This document shows positions 36,899 to 45,718 of a stretch of 64,000 bases of DNA, one piece after another (position 1 is the first letter of the stretch; every line of letters begins with the position of its first letter). The stretch lies in NCBI RefSeq assembly GCF_004120195.1, contig NZ_SCHN01000006.1, positions 124,001-188,000 of the forward strand. Reading direction: 5' to 3'. Under the pieces are notes generated by a model. That model was not told the DNA's origin. It saw only the letters and a list, made by a program, of their open reading frames with translations, and searched no databases. The DNA is from Enterovibrio baiacu (GTDB lineage: Bacteria > Pseudomonadota > Gammaproteobacteria > Enterobacterales > Vibrionaceae). The position numbers and the translations under genes were made by a program.

Positions 36899-39370
36899 TC
36901 ATTGGAAATTTGATGCCTCGAAAGTAAGCCCGCCAATCCAGAAATCTCCTTCCAATGACGTCTCCAGCGCTGTTTCCTTACCATCAACGTCTAATGTCAC
37001 AATGTAACGTCCAGGTGTTAATCCTTCAGCCATGAAAAACCCGTCCCTATCAATTTCGCTGGAATACGCCAACTGGGTCTCTGTGTGTAAGAAATGGAGA
37101 TACCCACCAGATGGAAAATCCCCCTGAAGATACCCATCGATACCAAAAGAAGACACCATCGCGATCGTGAGTTCTGTCACTGCGACTTTTCGTGTATTCA
37201 CAAAGACAGGGTTTTGTTTTGGCATGAGATTTAAATCCAGCGAGCCTTCATCTATGAAAACAGGCAGGTGATCTCGCACGGGTACATCAAGAAGTTCAAA
37301 CTGACCATCTTCCTGCGTTTTTGTGTGTTGGTTCATCACCTTCACCCCCACATTGGCAACACCATTCCCGTTTGCGTCTACTACCCTCCCCTTGAGCTTT
37401 GCCGCGTCATACTTGTCCCAATCGGTATATTCGAACTCTGCGCTCGAAAAAAAGGCATCAGCGTCTATCGGTTGTCGATCATTGAAATAGGCCTTGCCCC
37501 CAAACTGGGCTGTCAGCTCAATCCCGCCCCCGTCTGACGAACCATAGAATGTAATTAACCAGTTAGGATTCAACCGCGCTTCAATGGAAGCATGCACGTC
37601 ATAGTCATTGTTGCGGTAGCTGGAGGAGATGTTTGTGATCACATTGTCAGTCTTAAAAACGCCACCCAACCGGCAACCTTTGCAACTGTGCCGAAAAGAC
37701 GCATCGGTCTGAAGAAATCGACCGTGATCGTCACATTGCGTTTTCAGCCGCCAAGAGGTGTTAGAAAACCCGCTTTTCGTTAATTCAACACGAAAAAAAG
37801 ATTCATGATCCTGTGTATCTCGAGATGCTGTGTAATCTGACTCCACAGCCAAAAATAGGTTCTTTGCGACTTTTGTGTTGATTCGAGATACCGCTCTGTA
37901 TAAGTCATCTTCGCGTCTCAGGTTGGCATTGAAGCTCACCCTCTCTAGCGATAAGTAGTATTTAACGCTGTCGTAAGTGTCTTCGCTCGACGTAAACACA
38001 TCGGATTTATTCCACTCAATCGACAATGATTGGTGCGTGTCTAACAGTATTTCGAGTTCTACTGGATAGTGATGTTGGGCAGGCACAAACCCCACATAGC
38101 CAGCAATCCAATGCGCCGGAAGATAACGCACTTGCAGAGCGAGAATATTTTCACTCTCAGAGGTAAACACAGTGCCACCCGCCGTGAGATAACTGTCAAT
38201 GCCGTATTCAACCACCGCCGCCGCTTCATGGTCACCGTCACCATTGGCGACAAGATCTACACCCCACTGACCCTGCATTAAAAATGCCTCGTCTAGCCCC
38301 GCTACGACCACTTGCTCGTCAAGCCAACTGCCATTGTCTAAGTAGTAGCGGAACGTTAGAACGTCACCAGGAGCAATGTTGCTCTCTTCAACAACAAAGC
38401 GTCCAAAATCATCGGATTGATAGGCGTTTTGATAAATGCCGTTCACCAACACATCAACATTGATATTCGGATCTGTCGTCCGCTCTAACTGCACGCGACC
38501 AGACTCAACGCGATGCTTTCGATTTGTGTAGTACAAACCATTATCGAGCGTTTGAGGCCGCGAGAAAATGCCACCATCGAGCAATACATTCCCCAATTGA
38601 AAAGACCTTTCATGTTTTTCATCATGAAGTTCAACGTTGTAATACACAAAGGGATGACTCTCCCGTGAATCGATAGACAACCTTGAGTGAGAATATTGCG
38701 TACTAAGGAGTGAATCTGAAAGCACTGAAAAATCTTGGTCGGTACGTGAATGGTAAGCAGACGTGATGGAAAAACGGCTCGATATTCCGACCCCCTTTTC
38801 CGGGTTTATGGCAGGTTTTTGCGCTTGAAGCGCTATCGCTTTGGCTTCTCGCCGTGTCGTTTCTTTGAGTAATTTCGCTTTCTTACGAAGCTCGGCAGAT
38901 GAGGTAAACAAGGGCTCAATGCTTAACCGATAGTCATCAATGGACCATATGACCTTAATAGGAAAGCAGGCCGCCATGCTTTTCCAATGGATGAGCACGC
39001 CACCGCTGTGATCTCTCAGTGTCACGTTCTGTTGCTCAGCATCGCCTCGATAGCATCGGGCGTTGTTTGTATCAATCACAAAAGGTGGCGATTCTCGACG
39101 TATGTCTTGCGGTAGATAAGCCTCACAGACACCCGCCGAACATCCGCCAGCCATATCGATAAGTGAAAAGATCGCGTCATCTAGAGAAAGATAGGGCTGC
39201 TCATCCTCATCCATTCTCACACGATAGAAATTGTCTCCCGCCTGTCCAACATGCACTTCAATGTGAGCGTCGAACAGATCATCGTCAAATTCATCTGAGG
39301 CATGTAAATAGCCAGAAACAATCAACAAGAGTGAGGACAATAATAATAAACAGAGACTGCTGTACTTCAT
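36899..39370 (-). CDS. Divergent outer-membrane usher-like protein of a pilus operon
   Basis: An 823-residue exported protein. The signal peptide (CLLLLSSLLLIVSGYLHA) is followed by a small N-terminal domain with paired cysteines (GGCSAGVCEAY), then a long beta-strand-rich region as in a barrel (~200-680; SVLSDSLLSTQYSHSRLSID, VNGIYQNAYQSDDFGRFVVE with the plug-like insert). The C-terminal tail has a carboxypeptidase-regulatory-like fold (LKGRVVDANGNGVANVGVKV). It is similar in layout to the TcfC/CS1 type rather than the FimD/PapC type. It is the last gene of a four-gene operon behind a chaperone and two subunit genes, which supports an assembly-platform role. Confidence 0.75.
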   Translation of the reverse strand: MKYSSLCLLLLSSLLLIVSGYLHASDEFDDDLFDAHIEVHVGQAGDNFYRVRMDEDEQPYLSLDDAIFSLIDMAGGCSAGVCEAYLPQDIRRESPPFVIDTNNARCYRGDAEQQNVTLRDHSGGVLIHWKSMAACFPIKVIWSIDDYRLSIEPLFTSSAELRKKAKLLKETTRREAKAIALQAQKPAINPEKGVGISSRFSITSAYHSRTDQDFSVLSDSLLSTQYSHSRLSIDSRESHPFVYYNVELHDEKHERSFQLGNVLLDGGIFSRPQTLDNGLYYTNRKHRVESGRVQLERTTDPNINVDVLVNGIYQNAYQSDDFGRFVVEESNIAPGDVLTFRYYLDNGSWLDEQVVVAGLDEAFLMQGQWGVDLVANGDGDHEAAAVVEYGIDSYLTAGGTVFTSESENILALQVRYLPAHWIAGYVGFVPAQHHYPVELEILLDTHQSLSIEWNKSDVFTSSEDTYDSVKYYLSLERVSFNANLRREDDLYRAVSRINTKVAKNLFLAVESDYTASRDTQDHESFFRVELTKSGFSNTSWRLKTQCDDHGRFLQTDASFRHSCKGCRLGGVFKTDNVITNISSSYRNNDYDVHASIEARLNPNWLITFYGSSDGGGIELTAQFGGKAYFNDRQPIDADAFFSSAEFEYTDWDKYDAAKLKGRVVDANGNGVANVGVKVMNQHTKTQEDGQFELLDVPVRDHLPVFIDEGSLDLNLMPKQNPVFVNTRKVAVTELTIAMVSSFGIDGYLQGDFPSGGYLHFLHTETQLAYSSEIDRDGFFMAEGLTPGRYIVTLDVDGKETALETSLEGDFWIGGLTFEASNFQ

Positions 39371-39390
39371 TCTGCCTTAAATTTGCGTGT

Positions 39391-40080
39391 TTAGAACGAA
39401 CACCTCTGAAGGACTTGCTCATTTTGAATCAATTGCGCTTCCGTCGCGGTGCTGGGGAGAGGTTTCTTCAGTTCAGCGTTTCTCACAACAACCAGATTTT
39501 GCGTCCAATCCCCATACTTCAACATTGCGTTGAATTGATAATTGCTCTTGTTCTGAATACGGATGCCATGGGCATCACACAGAACAGAAACATCTTGCTC
39601 GGGTTGCCCTTTTTGAACATAAACAGGGATATAGCTGTTAACTTTGAAGTTCAGCGCGAAGGCAGAAGAGGTTTTTTCTTCCTCTGCCGATGCCACACTC
39701 ACCGTCGGAGAAAAATGGATATACGCACGGTACTCTCCCTTGGCTTTGTCAGACGGTAACGCTTTGAGGCGCAGCCTTATTGTGCGTCGTTGATTGGGGT
39801 TAAGTTTCCGAATGATCGGCGGGGAAATTTGCAGAAAGTCAGAAATATCTTCCTCCCTTTCAATATCATCGCGCAGTCGGCGTACGCCTTGAGACGTAAT
39901 GGGCCGATAGACCGCCTTAATGTCCAATCGAAGCGGCTGATCTGAGGTATTCTCAACAACGATTTTTTCAGTGACTGAACGTTCTGCATCTAACACAAAC
40001 CGCGTGGGTGCAATCAGCAATTGGCATGTTGCGGGAAAAGAGACAATAAAACTGAACAAGGCCAGCAGGACACACTTCAT
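39391..40080 (-). CDS. Periplasmic pilus chaperone
   Basis: A 229-residue PapD-like chaperone that should hold pilus subunits by donor-strand complementation. After the signal peptide (LLALFSFIVSFPATC), the first Ig domain has LLIAPTRFVLDAERSVTEKI, then VENTSDQPLRLDI, and the strand RRTIRLRLKALPSDKAKGEYR with the conserved dipeptide region before the G1 strand. Its ATG overlaps the stop of the minor subunit gene as ATGA. Compared with classical chaperones it is shorter and lacks a recognisable Arg-Lys cleft by eye, in keeping with the alternative chaperone family. Confidence 0.8.
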   Translation of the reverse strand: MKCVLLALFSFIVSFPATCQLLIAPTRFVLDAERSVTEKIVVENTSDQPLRLDIKAVYRPITSQGVRRLRDDIEREEDISDFLQISPPIIRKLNPNQRRTIRLRLKALPSDKAKGEYRAYIHFSPTVSVASAEEEKTSSAFALNFKVNSYIPVYVQKGQPEQDVSVLCDAHGIRIQNKSNYQFNAMLKYGDWTQNLVVVRNAELKKPLPSTATEAQLIQNEQVLQRCSF

Positions 40081-40508
40081 TTATAATTCACCTCAAAGCG
40101 AATAGCACTGGAATACCTACCCGCAGAATTTTTTGCGTGGATTTTCACAACCGCACCAATGCACAACAATGGTGTTCTTCCGTTGGCTCTGATCCTCACA
40201 ATTCCTCTTTTCGACAATCCACACCCATAGATGAAGCGGTTGACTTTGAGTCGCTCCCTTCCTCTCTCTTTGTAAATGAATTGACGGTGAGGGACGGTAA
40301 CAACAACACGTTCGCCAGGCTTTCCTTCTACATAGAATCGCGCCACATCCACACGATTAGAAAACGGCGTTGATTTTGCTTTTTGATTGAGCCCTGTTAC
40401 ATACATGCCTGAGAACTCAAGTTTCATTCTTTCGGGAACAATACAGAGTGAAAAACAGGGAAAAGAAATGAGTGATAAAATAAAAACAACAACACTTCTA
40501 AGGTACAT
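40077..40508 (-). CDS. Minor pilus subunit or adhesin-like protein
   Basis: A 143-residue exported protein. The signal peptide (MYLRSVVVFILSLISFPCFS) is followed by a beta-rich domain with a pair of cysteines (YGCGLSKRG and LLCIGAVV) that could form a disulfide. It resembles the DUF4402 subunits in length and in ending with a final strand (SSAIRFEVNYK) fit for donor exchange. I chose the ATG that gives the signal peptide; no ribosome site is clear, and a TTG at 40577 or ATG at 40568 in the same frame cannot be excluded. It sits between the major subunit and chaperone genes. Confidence 0.65.
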   Translation of the reverse strand: MYLRSVVVFILSLISFPCFSLCIVPERMKLEFSGMYVTGLNQKAKSTPFSNRVDVARFYVEGKPGERVVVTVPHRQFIYKERGRERLKVNRFIYGCGLSKRGIVRIRANGRTPLLCIGAVVKIHAKNSAGRYSSAIRFEVNYK

Positions 40509-40599
40509 AGCATTTATATGGCGACACAACCTAAAACTGTAAAGTTTATATTTAAGTAATATCGCCATTGCTATCAAATACTATATGCCACTTGATTCA

Positions 40600-41034
40600 C
40601 TATTGATAAGTAACATCAACAGGCACGTTAGCCGAATACGTGCCCGCGACTAATGTTGCGCCAGCCGTCTTTGCAGTACCACCAATTTTTAATTCAGCGG
40701 TTCCACCTGTTAATGTAAGGTTAGAATCAAAACTGAACTCTGCTGGAATCGTATTTGCCCCATTAACTAAATTGGTATTTGAAATCGCAACATCAACAAC
40801 TGCACCTGTTCCACCATTGATAGTGAATGCAGCCGCACCGCTATCTGACTTAGCTACAACAACATCTGTCGCTTGATCTGAGGTAATCAAACCAAAATCT
40901 AGATCCGATGTTTTTGTCATTGATATCGCCTGCTTTATTTCTAACGTCGCATTAAACGTATCACTCACAGCCAGTGCGTTTGTCGCACCAAACGTGAATA
41001 CAGAAACAACTGCAACTTTCAATAAACCATCCAT
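40600..41034 (-). CDS. DUF4402 major pilus subunit
   Basis: A 144-residue exported subunit. The signal peptide ends near TNALAVSD. The mature part begins with the classic strand FNATLEIKQAISMTKTSDLDFG found in DUF4402 pilins, is rich in Thr, Ala and Gly, has no cysteines and closes with SANVPVDVTYQ, all as expected for a polymerising Ig-like pilin. GAGG lies 7 nt before the ATG. It is first in the operon and the AT-rich region upstream presumably holds the promoter. It should be the most abundant product. Confidence 0.82.
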   Translation of the reverse strand: MDGLLKVAVVSVFTFGATNALAVSDTFNATLEIKQAISMTKTSDLDFGLITSDQATDVVVAKSDSGAAAFTINGGTGAVVDVAISNTNLVNGANTIPAEFSFDSNLTLTGGTAELKIGGTAKTAGATLVAGTYSANVPVDVTYQ

Positions 41035-41651
41035 AGCTCAACCTCTTTATATTTAGTTCAAGAATAATCACATATCATTTTTAAGACATAATAAAAAAGT
41101 GATTAATATTTTATTATTTGTGAGACATAATTAATAAAACCGCAATTAAAATCGCCTCAGAAATAAAAGTACACGCCAATTAATATTTTTATTAATTTTT
41201 TATTTGGCAATATTTTTATCAGATCTATAAATGGAACAAATGTCACACTTTTAGATTAATACACATCAGATATTAAGTGGAGCGACTACGTATTTGAAAC
41301 CACTCCGGGACACCATACTCAGATAACAATCTGAAAATGAAGGAAGGTATTAATCAATACACGCCGAAAGGATCTAAAAATATAGTCAAACTGCATTTGG
41401 TATACGGCATAAATAACAACGCTATTACGACGTTCCCTACCTATAAGACCAACAAAAAACGGTCTACAAGCCCCTAAATCATAGTCATCTGTAAAATATC
41501 CCCTCACACCTAGCCTCAAGATGAGACATCGGAACAGGTATTTAGAACTTATGTTGACCACCCTGAATATAAATACGCTTTTTTAGACATCACGAAGGGG
41601 TTTCACGGAGAGATAACTACAATTACTCGGACTCACGATAGGAGGCTACCA
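41035..41651. other. Long AT-rich divergent region between the pilus operon and the His-rich gene
   Basis: 617 bases without a convincing gene. The part nearest the pilus operon, 41041-41280, is very AT-rich with many TTATTT/AATAAT runs, of the kind silenced by H-NS. The 80-codon frame on the minus strand at 41319-41561 has no ribosome site or family resemblance. The strong site AGGAGG for the His-rich gene lies at about 41641-41646. Confidence 0.6.
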
Positions 41652-41903
41652 ATGGCAACACAAAAAACCAAAGTATCAACCCATGAATCCATGGAGAACA
41701 AATACGGGGATGACGTGGAGCACAATCACGATAAAGATCATCTGGAATATCGCGAGCATGAACCGAGTCATGGACACCATCTGCATGGTGGCGTTAATTC
41801 ACACAAAGGTACGCATCACCATCACCGAACCACACACCATCACCACCACTACTATGGCCCTGTTACCATCGTGATGGGCCCTGACGATGAAGACGACGAG
41901 TAA
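41652..41903 (+). CDS. Histidine-rich small protein, probable metal binder
   Basis: An 83-residue protein with 19 histidines, in clusters (GHHLHGG, THHHHRTTHHHHHYYG), and an acidic end (GPDDEDDE). No signal peptide or membrane helix is seen, so it should stay in the cytoplasm. The ribosome site AGGAGG is strong, and the composition cannot be an accident of another frame. Such proteins store or buffer nickel, copper or zinc. It precedes the permease gene with 210 nt between, same direction; a shared role in metal handling is inferred. Confidence 0.8.
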   Translation: MATQKTKVSTHESMENKYGDDVEHNHDKDHLEYREHEPSHGHHLHGGVNSHKGTHHHHRTTHHHHHYYGPVTIVMGPDDEDDE

Positions 41904-42113
41904 AACCCGTTTTGTGGGGCACGTAATGCTGCCTCTTATTTAACTTTATTATCGCAATATCGTCGTTCTCCAGATAGCTGTTGACCAAAGCCCGTACCTG
42001 TCGGGCTTTTCTCTCATTTCTGACAACATGTGCAACTTAGTGCCAACCCCCGAATTTAAAGGCTTACAGGCGACTATGCTTATCCCAGTTTTAATGGCGT
42101 GATAGGTATGACG

Positions 42114-43616
42114 ATGAGAGATGAACAAGAGAATATCCTGTTCCACTTTTTTGATGTTCTAGCCAATATGATATGGCAGATCTATTGGCCGTTGGCATTT
42201 GGTTTAATGCTGTCTTCATTCGTTCGGCACTTGTTGCCTGTCAGCACAGTCGCAAAACACTTAGGCCAAACCAATATGAAAAGCCTAAGCTTCGCCACGC
42301 TCTTGGGTGTCATGTCTTCATCATGCTCTTACGCTGCAGCCTCCCTTTCTCACACCCTGTTGACCAAAAAAGCGACGCTTGCCAATGCCATCGCCTTTCT
42401 CGTCTCGAGCACCAATTTAATTCTTGAGATGTTCATCGTCCTCGTCGCCTTGTTGGGCTGGACCTTTTTGTGGGGAGAGGTACTCGGAGGGCTTATTCTG
42501 ATCATGACGGTGGCGATCCTGTTCCATCACTTCTACCCCAAAGATGTCGAACGCTCATTGCGTGACAAACTCGATGCGGAACAATCACAGAACAATGTAA
42601 AAGACAGTGATTGCGGTATGGACATGTCATCCATGAAGCATGAAGACAGCGATTGCGGCATGGACATGTCTTCCATGAAGCATGAAGACAGCGATTGCGG
42701 CATGGACATGTCTTCCATGAAGCATGAAGACAGCGATTGCGGCATGGACATGTCTTCCATGAAGCATGAAGACAATGACTGCGGCATGGACATGTCCTCC
42801 ATGAAGCATGAAGACAGTGACTGCGGCATGGACATGTCTTCCATGAAGCATGAAGACAGCGATTGCGGCATGGACATGTCTTCCATGAAGCATGAAGACA
42901 ATGACTGCGGCATGGACATGTCCTCCATGAAGCATGAAGACAGTGACTGCGGCATGGACATGTCTTCCATGAAGCATAACGACGAAAAAGGCTCAGCAAA
43001 GGTGTTCCCCTCCGCCACGATGAAGAAGATCACGTCTTCGGCCAGTTTCTTCCAAATGGATCTTGCCATGATCGGCAAAGAGATAGCTATTGGTGTCCTT
43101 GTATCATCGCTCTTGATCAGTCTTGTTCCCCTTGAGGGGTGGCGCATCTTGTTCATCAGCGACAGTGTTGGACTTCCCACTTGGCTGCATTCATTGCTCG
43201 ATGTTGTTATCGGTATTTTCGTCGCCATGATTGCCTACGTATGCTCAGTCGGAAATCTGTTGTTGGCTGCAGCTCTCTGGCATGGAGGCATCTCCTTCGG
43301 CGGGGTCATTGGCTTTATTCTTGCGGATGTGCTGACAATCCCCATGATACGCGTCTACCAAAAATACTACGGCACACGGCCCACCAAATGGATTGTCGGC
43401 TTGCTGTTCCTTTCAATCCTCTTTACCGGTTTGTGCGTAGACGCGATTTTCAACGGGCTGGATATCACAACGCAATCTCAGAATTTGCGGCCTCTTATCC
43501 AAGATGGCTTTGGTTGGAACACCACCACAGTCATGAACCTGATCTTTATACCGTTATCGGTTTGGTTTTATCGCGTGGGTAAGAAAGCCAATGCTGGAAT
43601 GGGAATGGCGATGTAA
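42114..43616 (+). CDS. ArsP-like (DUF318) permease with a repetitive Cys/Met/His-rich loop
   Basis: A 500-residue inner-membrane permease. Two halves of about four helices each (first: WPLAFGLMLSSFVRHLLPV, LANAIAFLVSSTNLILEMFIV; second: MIGKEIAIGVLVSSLLISLV, GGVIGFILADVLTIPMIRVY) flank a soluble loop. The motif SSSCSYAAASLSH in helix 2-3 stands where ArsP proteins carry their functional cysteine. The loop has nine tandem copies of the 14-residue unit DSDCGMDMSSMKHE, which offers Cys, Met and His ligands suitable for Cu(I), Hg or As. Which metal, and the direction of transport, are unknown. I chose the ATG at 42114 because AGG lies 7 nt upstream; ATG 42108 is close. Confidence 0.8.
   Translation: MRDEQENILFHFFDVLANMIWQIYWPLAFGLMLSSFVRHLLPVSTVAKHLGQTNMKSLSFATLLGVMSSSCSYAAASLSHTLLTKKATLANAIAFLVSSTNLILEMFIVLVALLGWTFLWGEVLGGLILIMTVAILFHHFYPKDVERSLRDKLDAEQSQNNVKDSDCGMDMSSMKHEDSDCGMDMSSMKHEDSDCGMDMSSMKHEDSDCGMDMSSMKHEDNDCGMDMSSMKHEDSDCGMDMSSMKHEDSDCGMDMSSMKHEDNDCGMDMSSMKHEDSDCGMDMSSMKHNDEKGSAKVFPSATMKKITSSASFFQMDLAMIGKEIAIGVLVSSLLISLVPLEGWRILFISDSVGLPTWLHSLLDVVIGIFVAMIAYVCSVGNLLLAAALWHGGISFGGVIGFILADVLTIPMIRVYQKYYGTRPTKWIVGLLFLSILFTGLCVDAIFNGLDITTQSQNLRPLIQDGFGWNTTTVMNLIFIPLSVWFYRVGKKANAGMGMAM
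42603..42980 (+). repeat. Nine in-frame 42-bp tandem repeats within the permease gene
   Basis: 378 bases made of nine 42-base units encoding DSDCGMDMSSMKHE, two with DND in place of DSD and the last ending in N. Nearly all differences are single silent bases. Because the unit is a multiple of three, gain or loss keeps the frame. It also produces long empty frames on the other strand, which are not genes. Confidence 0.98.
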
Positions 43617-43629
43617 GCCAAAAAGCAAA

Positions 43630-43662
43630 CAGCGAGTGTGTTCCACTGAAACACACTCGCTG
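43630..43662. terminator. Hairpin between convergent permease and hchA genes
   Basis: CAGCGAGTGTGTT pairs with AACACACTCGCTG across a 7-nt loop. There is no long T-run on either side. Confidence 0.6.
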
Positions 43663-43713
43663 AATCACGCTGTTGATGGCGCGCATAACACGAGTAAAGA
43701 GGCTTTACCCGAG

Positions 43714-44568
43714 TTACTTCAGCGAATCCAATAAAGTATTCGCGGCTAATTTTCCTAGTGCATCAGCGGCAAGTGGGCTCGCCCCTGTAATTAACTGACG
43801 ATCAATACACACAGTGTTGTCGGATTTTGAGTTCATCAGTGTCACACCAAGGCTTTCAAGTTTTTTACTCAACCCCCAAAGCATTTTACCTGGCAAGTAG
43901 CCCACTTTTGGCGTGACATCATCCACGGAATCGGGGAACACGGCCATCTTGTAACCCGCATAAAGGAACTCATTTCCCTCTAACGAGGTTGCAAGCAACG
44001 CACCTGGACCATGACAAAGCGTGACAGTGAACAAACCATTGTCGTTAGCCCAATGCAGCACTTTCCCCACATTAACGTCTTCTGGAATACCTAGCATTGC
44101 ACCGTGCCCACCAGGAATGAAGACCGCTGCATACGCATCGCTCTCACTGAGCGACGTATTCACGAAGTCTTCCAATGAGCCGGGTTGTTCAAAGCGAGAT
44201 TTGTACTCGTTGAAAAAGGCGATGACATTGTCGTCTTTGTTTGGAAACGCCCACATTTCAAAGACTACTGGCTTTCCAGTTGGCGTGACGATATCAAAAT
44301 CAAAGCCTGCATTTTTCAAGTGCAGCATCGGCAACAAAGCTTCTACGGGGTGATTTCCCGTGGAGAATTGCTTGCCGTTTTGCATTTCCATGTTCTTTTG
44401 TTCGGTGAAAATCACCAACACTTTAGAGCGATTACCGACGTAAGGGGTATACGCGACCGCCTTATAATCTGTTTTATCTGACGTGGCTAACTTCAACGCC
44501 AATTTCGACGGTGAATACGATCCATCAGACTCGCGTTTAGGGGCAAGACCAAACAATTTTTTCAACAT
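43714..44568 (-). CDS. hchA: Hsp31/HchA-type glyoxalase III and protein deglycase-like chaperone
   Basis: A 284-residue DJ-1/PfpI superfamily protein. In E. coli, Hsp31 turns methylglyoxal into lactate without glutathione and also holds unfolded proteins. The family pattern is clear: GKQFSTGNHPVEALLPMLHL, KPVVFEMWAFPNKDDNVIAFF, VFIPGGHGAMLGIPE, and the nucleophilic elbow TLCHGPGALLA with the catalytic cysteine and neighbouring His. The sequence ends GASPLAADALGKLAANTLL, as in Hsp31. It follows the oxidoreductase gene on the same strand, with a terminator between. The divergent LysR gene may control both. Confidence 0.9.
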   Translation of the reverse strand: MLKKLFGLAPKRESDGSYSPSKLALKLATSDKTDYKAVAYTPYVGNRSKVLVIFTEQKNMEMQNGKQFSTGNHPVEALLPMLHLKNAGFDFDIVTPTGKPVVFEMWAFPNKDDNVIAFFNEYKSRFEQPGSLEDFVNTSLSESDAYAAVFIPGGHGAMLGIPEDVNVGKVLHWANDNGLFTVTLCHGPGALLATSLEGNEFLYAGYKMAVFPDSVDDVTPKVGYLPGKMLWGLSKKLESLGVTLMNSKSDNTVCIDRQLITGASPLAADALGKLAANTLLDSLK

Positions 44569-44596
44569 ATCTCAATATCCTTATAAACACAGAGTT

Positions 44597-44621
44597 AAAA
44601 GGGGCAAGAAATCCCCTTTTT
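44597..44621 (-). terminator. Terminator between the oxidoreductase and hchA genes
   Basis: On the minus strand, AAAAAGGGGA, loop, CCCCTTTT followed by AACTC: a GC stem with A and T flanks. It may reduce read-through into hchA. Confidence 0.7.
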
Positions 44622-44626
44622 CGCCA

Positions 44627-45571
44627 CTACGCAGAAACGTTAATAATGATCTTACCTTGTGCTCGACCTGTTTCGCTGCGCGCGTGGGCTTCTGCAACTT
44701 GGTCTAACGCGAATTCGCTATCAATGTTCACCGTCAGTTTGCCCGCATCAGCAAGCGCGGCAAGTGCTTCCAATTGCTCACGATTTGGCAAAACAAAGCA
44801 GAATGAGGCATTTACCCCGAACGTCGCCGCCATGTCCTCTTCTGGCGTCTTCGCAATCGAGACTAAACGACCGCCTTTTTTCAGCGTTTTGAAACTGCGG
44901 TCTTGCGTGTCACCACCAATGGTGTCAAACACAACATCCAGATCTTCAAGTGCAGTGAAATCGTCTTCACGGTAGTCAATGACATGATCAGCGCCAAGGC
45001 TCAGCACAAGCTCAGTGTTACGTGAAGATGTCGTGGTGTATACCGTTGCACCGCGTAGTTTCGCCAGTTGAATAGCAAACTGACCCACAGCACCAGAACC
45101 ACCATGAATAAGAACACGCTCGCCTTCTTGCAGTTGAACGTATTGATTCAATGCCTGCCATGCTGTGAGCGCAGCAAGTGGCACACCAGCAGCTTGTTGC
45201 CAGCTAAGTGATTCAGGTTTGATCGCCACCTCGTTTGCAGAAACAGCAATGTACTCAGCATAACTGCCGTTGTTCGCGATTTCTGGGCGGCTGTAAACAG
45301 CATCACCCACGGCGAGACTTGTCACATTGTCACCAATGGCAACCACTTCGCCAGACACATCCCAACCCAGGGTTAAAGGCAATGTATGGTTGAGCAATGG
45401 CTGTAGGTAACCTTCACGGATTTTCCAATCCACGGGGTTCACTGACGCCGCACGTACCTTGATGAGTACTTCGTCGGCTTTGGGCGTTGGAATGTCAATC
45501 GTGTTCAACGCAAGCACGTCTCGACCACCAAAATCGCTGATCTGCACAGCTTTCATCACATTGCTCATCAT
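44627..45571 (-). CDS. Zinc-less NADP-dependent alcohol dehydrogenase / quinone-reductase-like protein
   Basis: A 314-residue member of the medium-chain reductase family, quinone-reductase branch. Features: AVQISDFGGRDVLALNTID start, ASVNPVDWKIREGY, GWDVSGEVVAIGDNVTS, the cofactor loop VLIHGGSGAVGQFAIQLAK and a late AHARSETGRAQGKIII. It lacks the zinc ligands of alcohol dehydrogenases. It probably reduces quinones or reactive enals and ketones with NADPH. AGGAG precedes two adjacent ATGs; the second (45568) is the better spaced. It is divergent from a LysR gene, a common regulator pairing. Confidence 0.9.
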   Translation of the reverse strand: MMSNVMKAVQISDFGGRDVLALNTIDIPTPKADEVLIKVRAASVNPVDWKIREGYLQPLLNHTLPLTLGWDVSGEVVAIGDNVTSLAVGDAVYSRPEIANNGSYAEYIAVSANEVAIKPESLSWQQAAGVPLAALTAWQALNQYVQLQEGERVLIHGGSGAVGQFAIQLAKLRGATVYTTTSSRNTELVLSLGADHVIDYREDDFTALEDLDVVFDTIGGDTQDRSFKTLKKGGRLVSIAKTPEEDMAATFGVNASFCFVLPNREQLEALAALADAGKLTVNIDSEFALDQVAEAHARSETGRAQGKIIINVSA

Positions 45572-45685
45572 TTATCTCCTTTGAGTTGGTATGCAATACC
45601 CAAACAGCTGACCGCCTTTGAGTATCAATATGAGCAAATCGTAACCTTTCTTTATCCGCTTGATTAGCCATGAAACCATCACTAT

Positions 45686-45708
45686 ATTGTTTATAAATTG
45701 GAAACAAT
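45686..45708. promoter_or_regulatory. Inverted repeat, possible LysR regulator site
   Basis: ATTGTTT and AAACAAT form arms separated by 9 nt, directly before the lysR start and in the gap between it and the divergent oxidoreductase gene. This fits the place and symmetry of a LysR box, though not an exact T-N11-A form. Confidence 0.45.
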
Positions 45709-45718
45709 TAGGCTAAAA

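Noticed and set aside
41319-41561. An 80-codon minus-strand frame in the AT-rich region
   Set aside because: No ribosome site, no family resemblance, and unusual composition. It could be a decayed fragment, but there is no evidence for that.
42502-43228. Long open frames on the minus strand across the permease gene (165, 231 and 116 codons)
   Set aside because: They are produced by the 42-bp repeat, whose reverse frames contain no stops. They consist of the same repeated residues and have no ribosome site.
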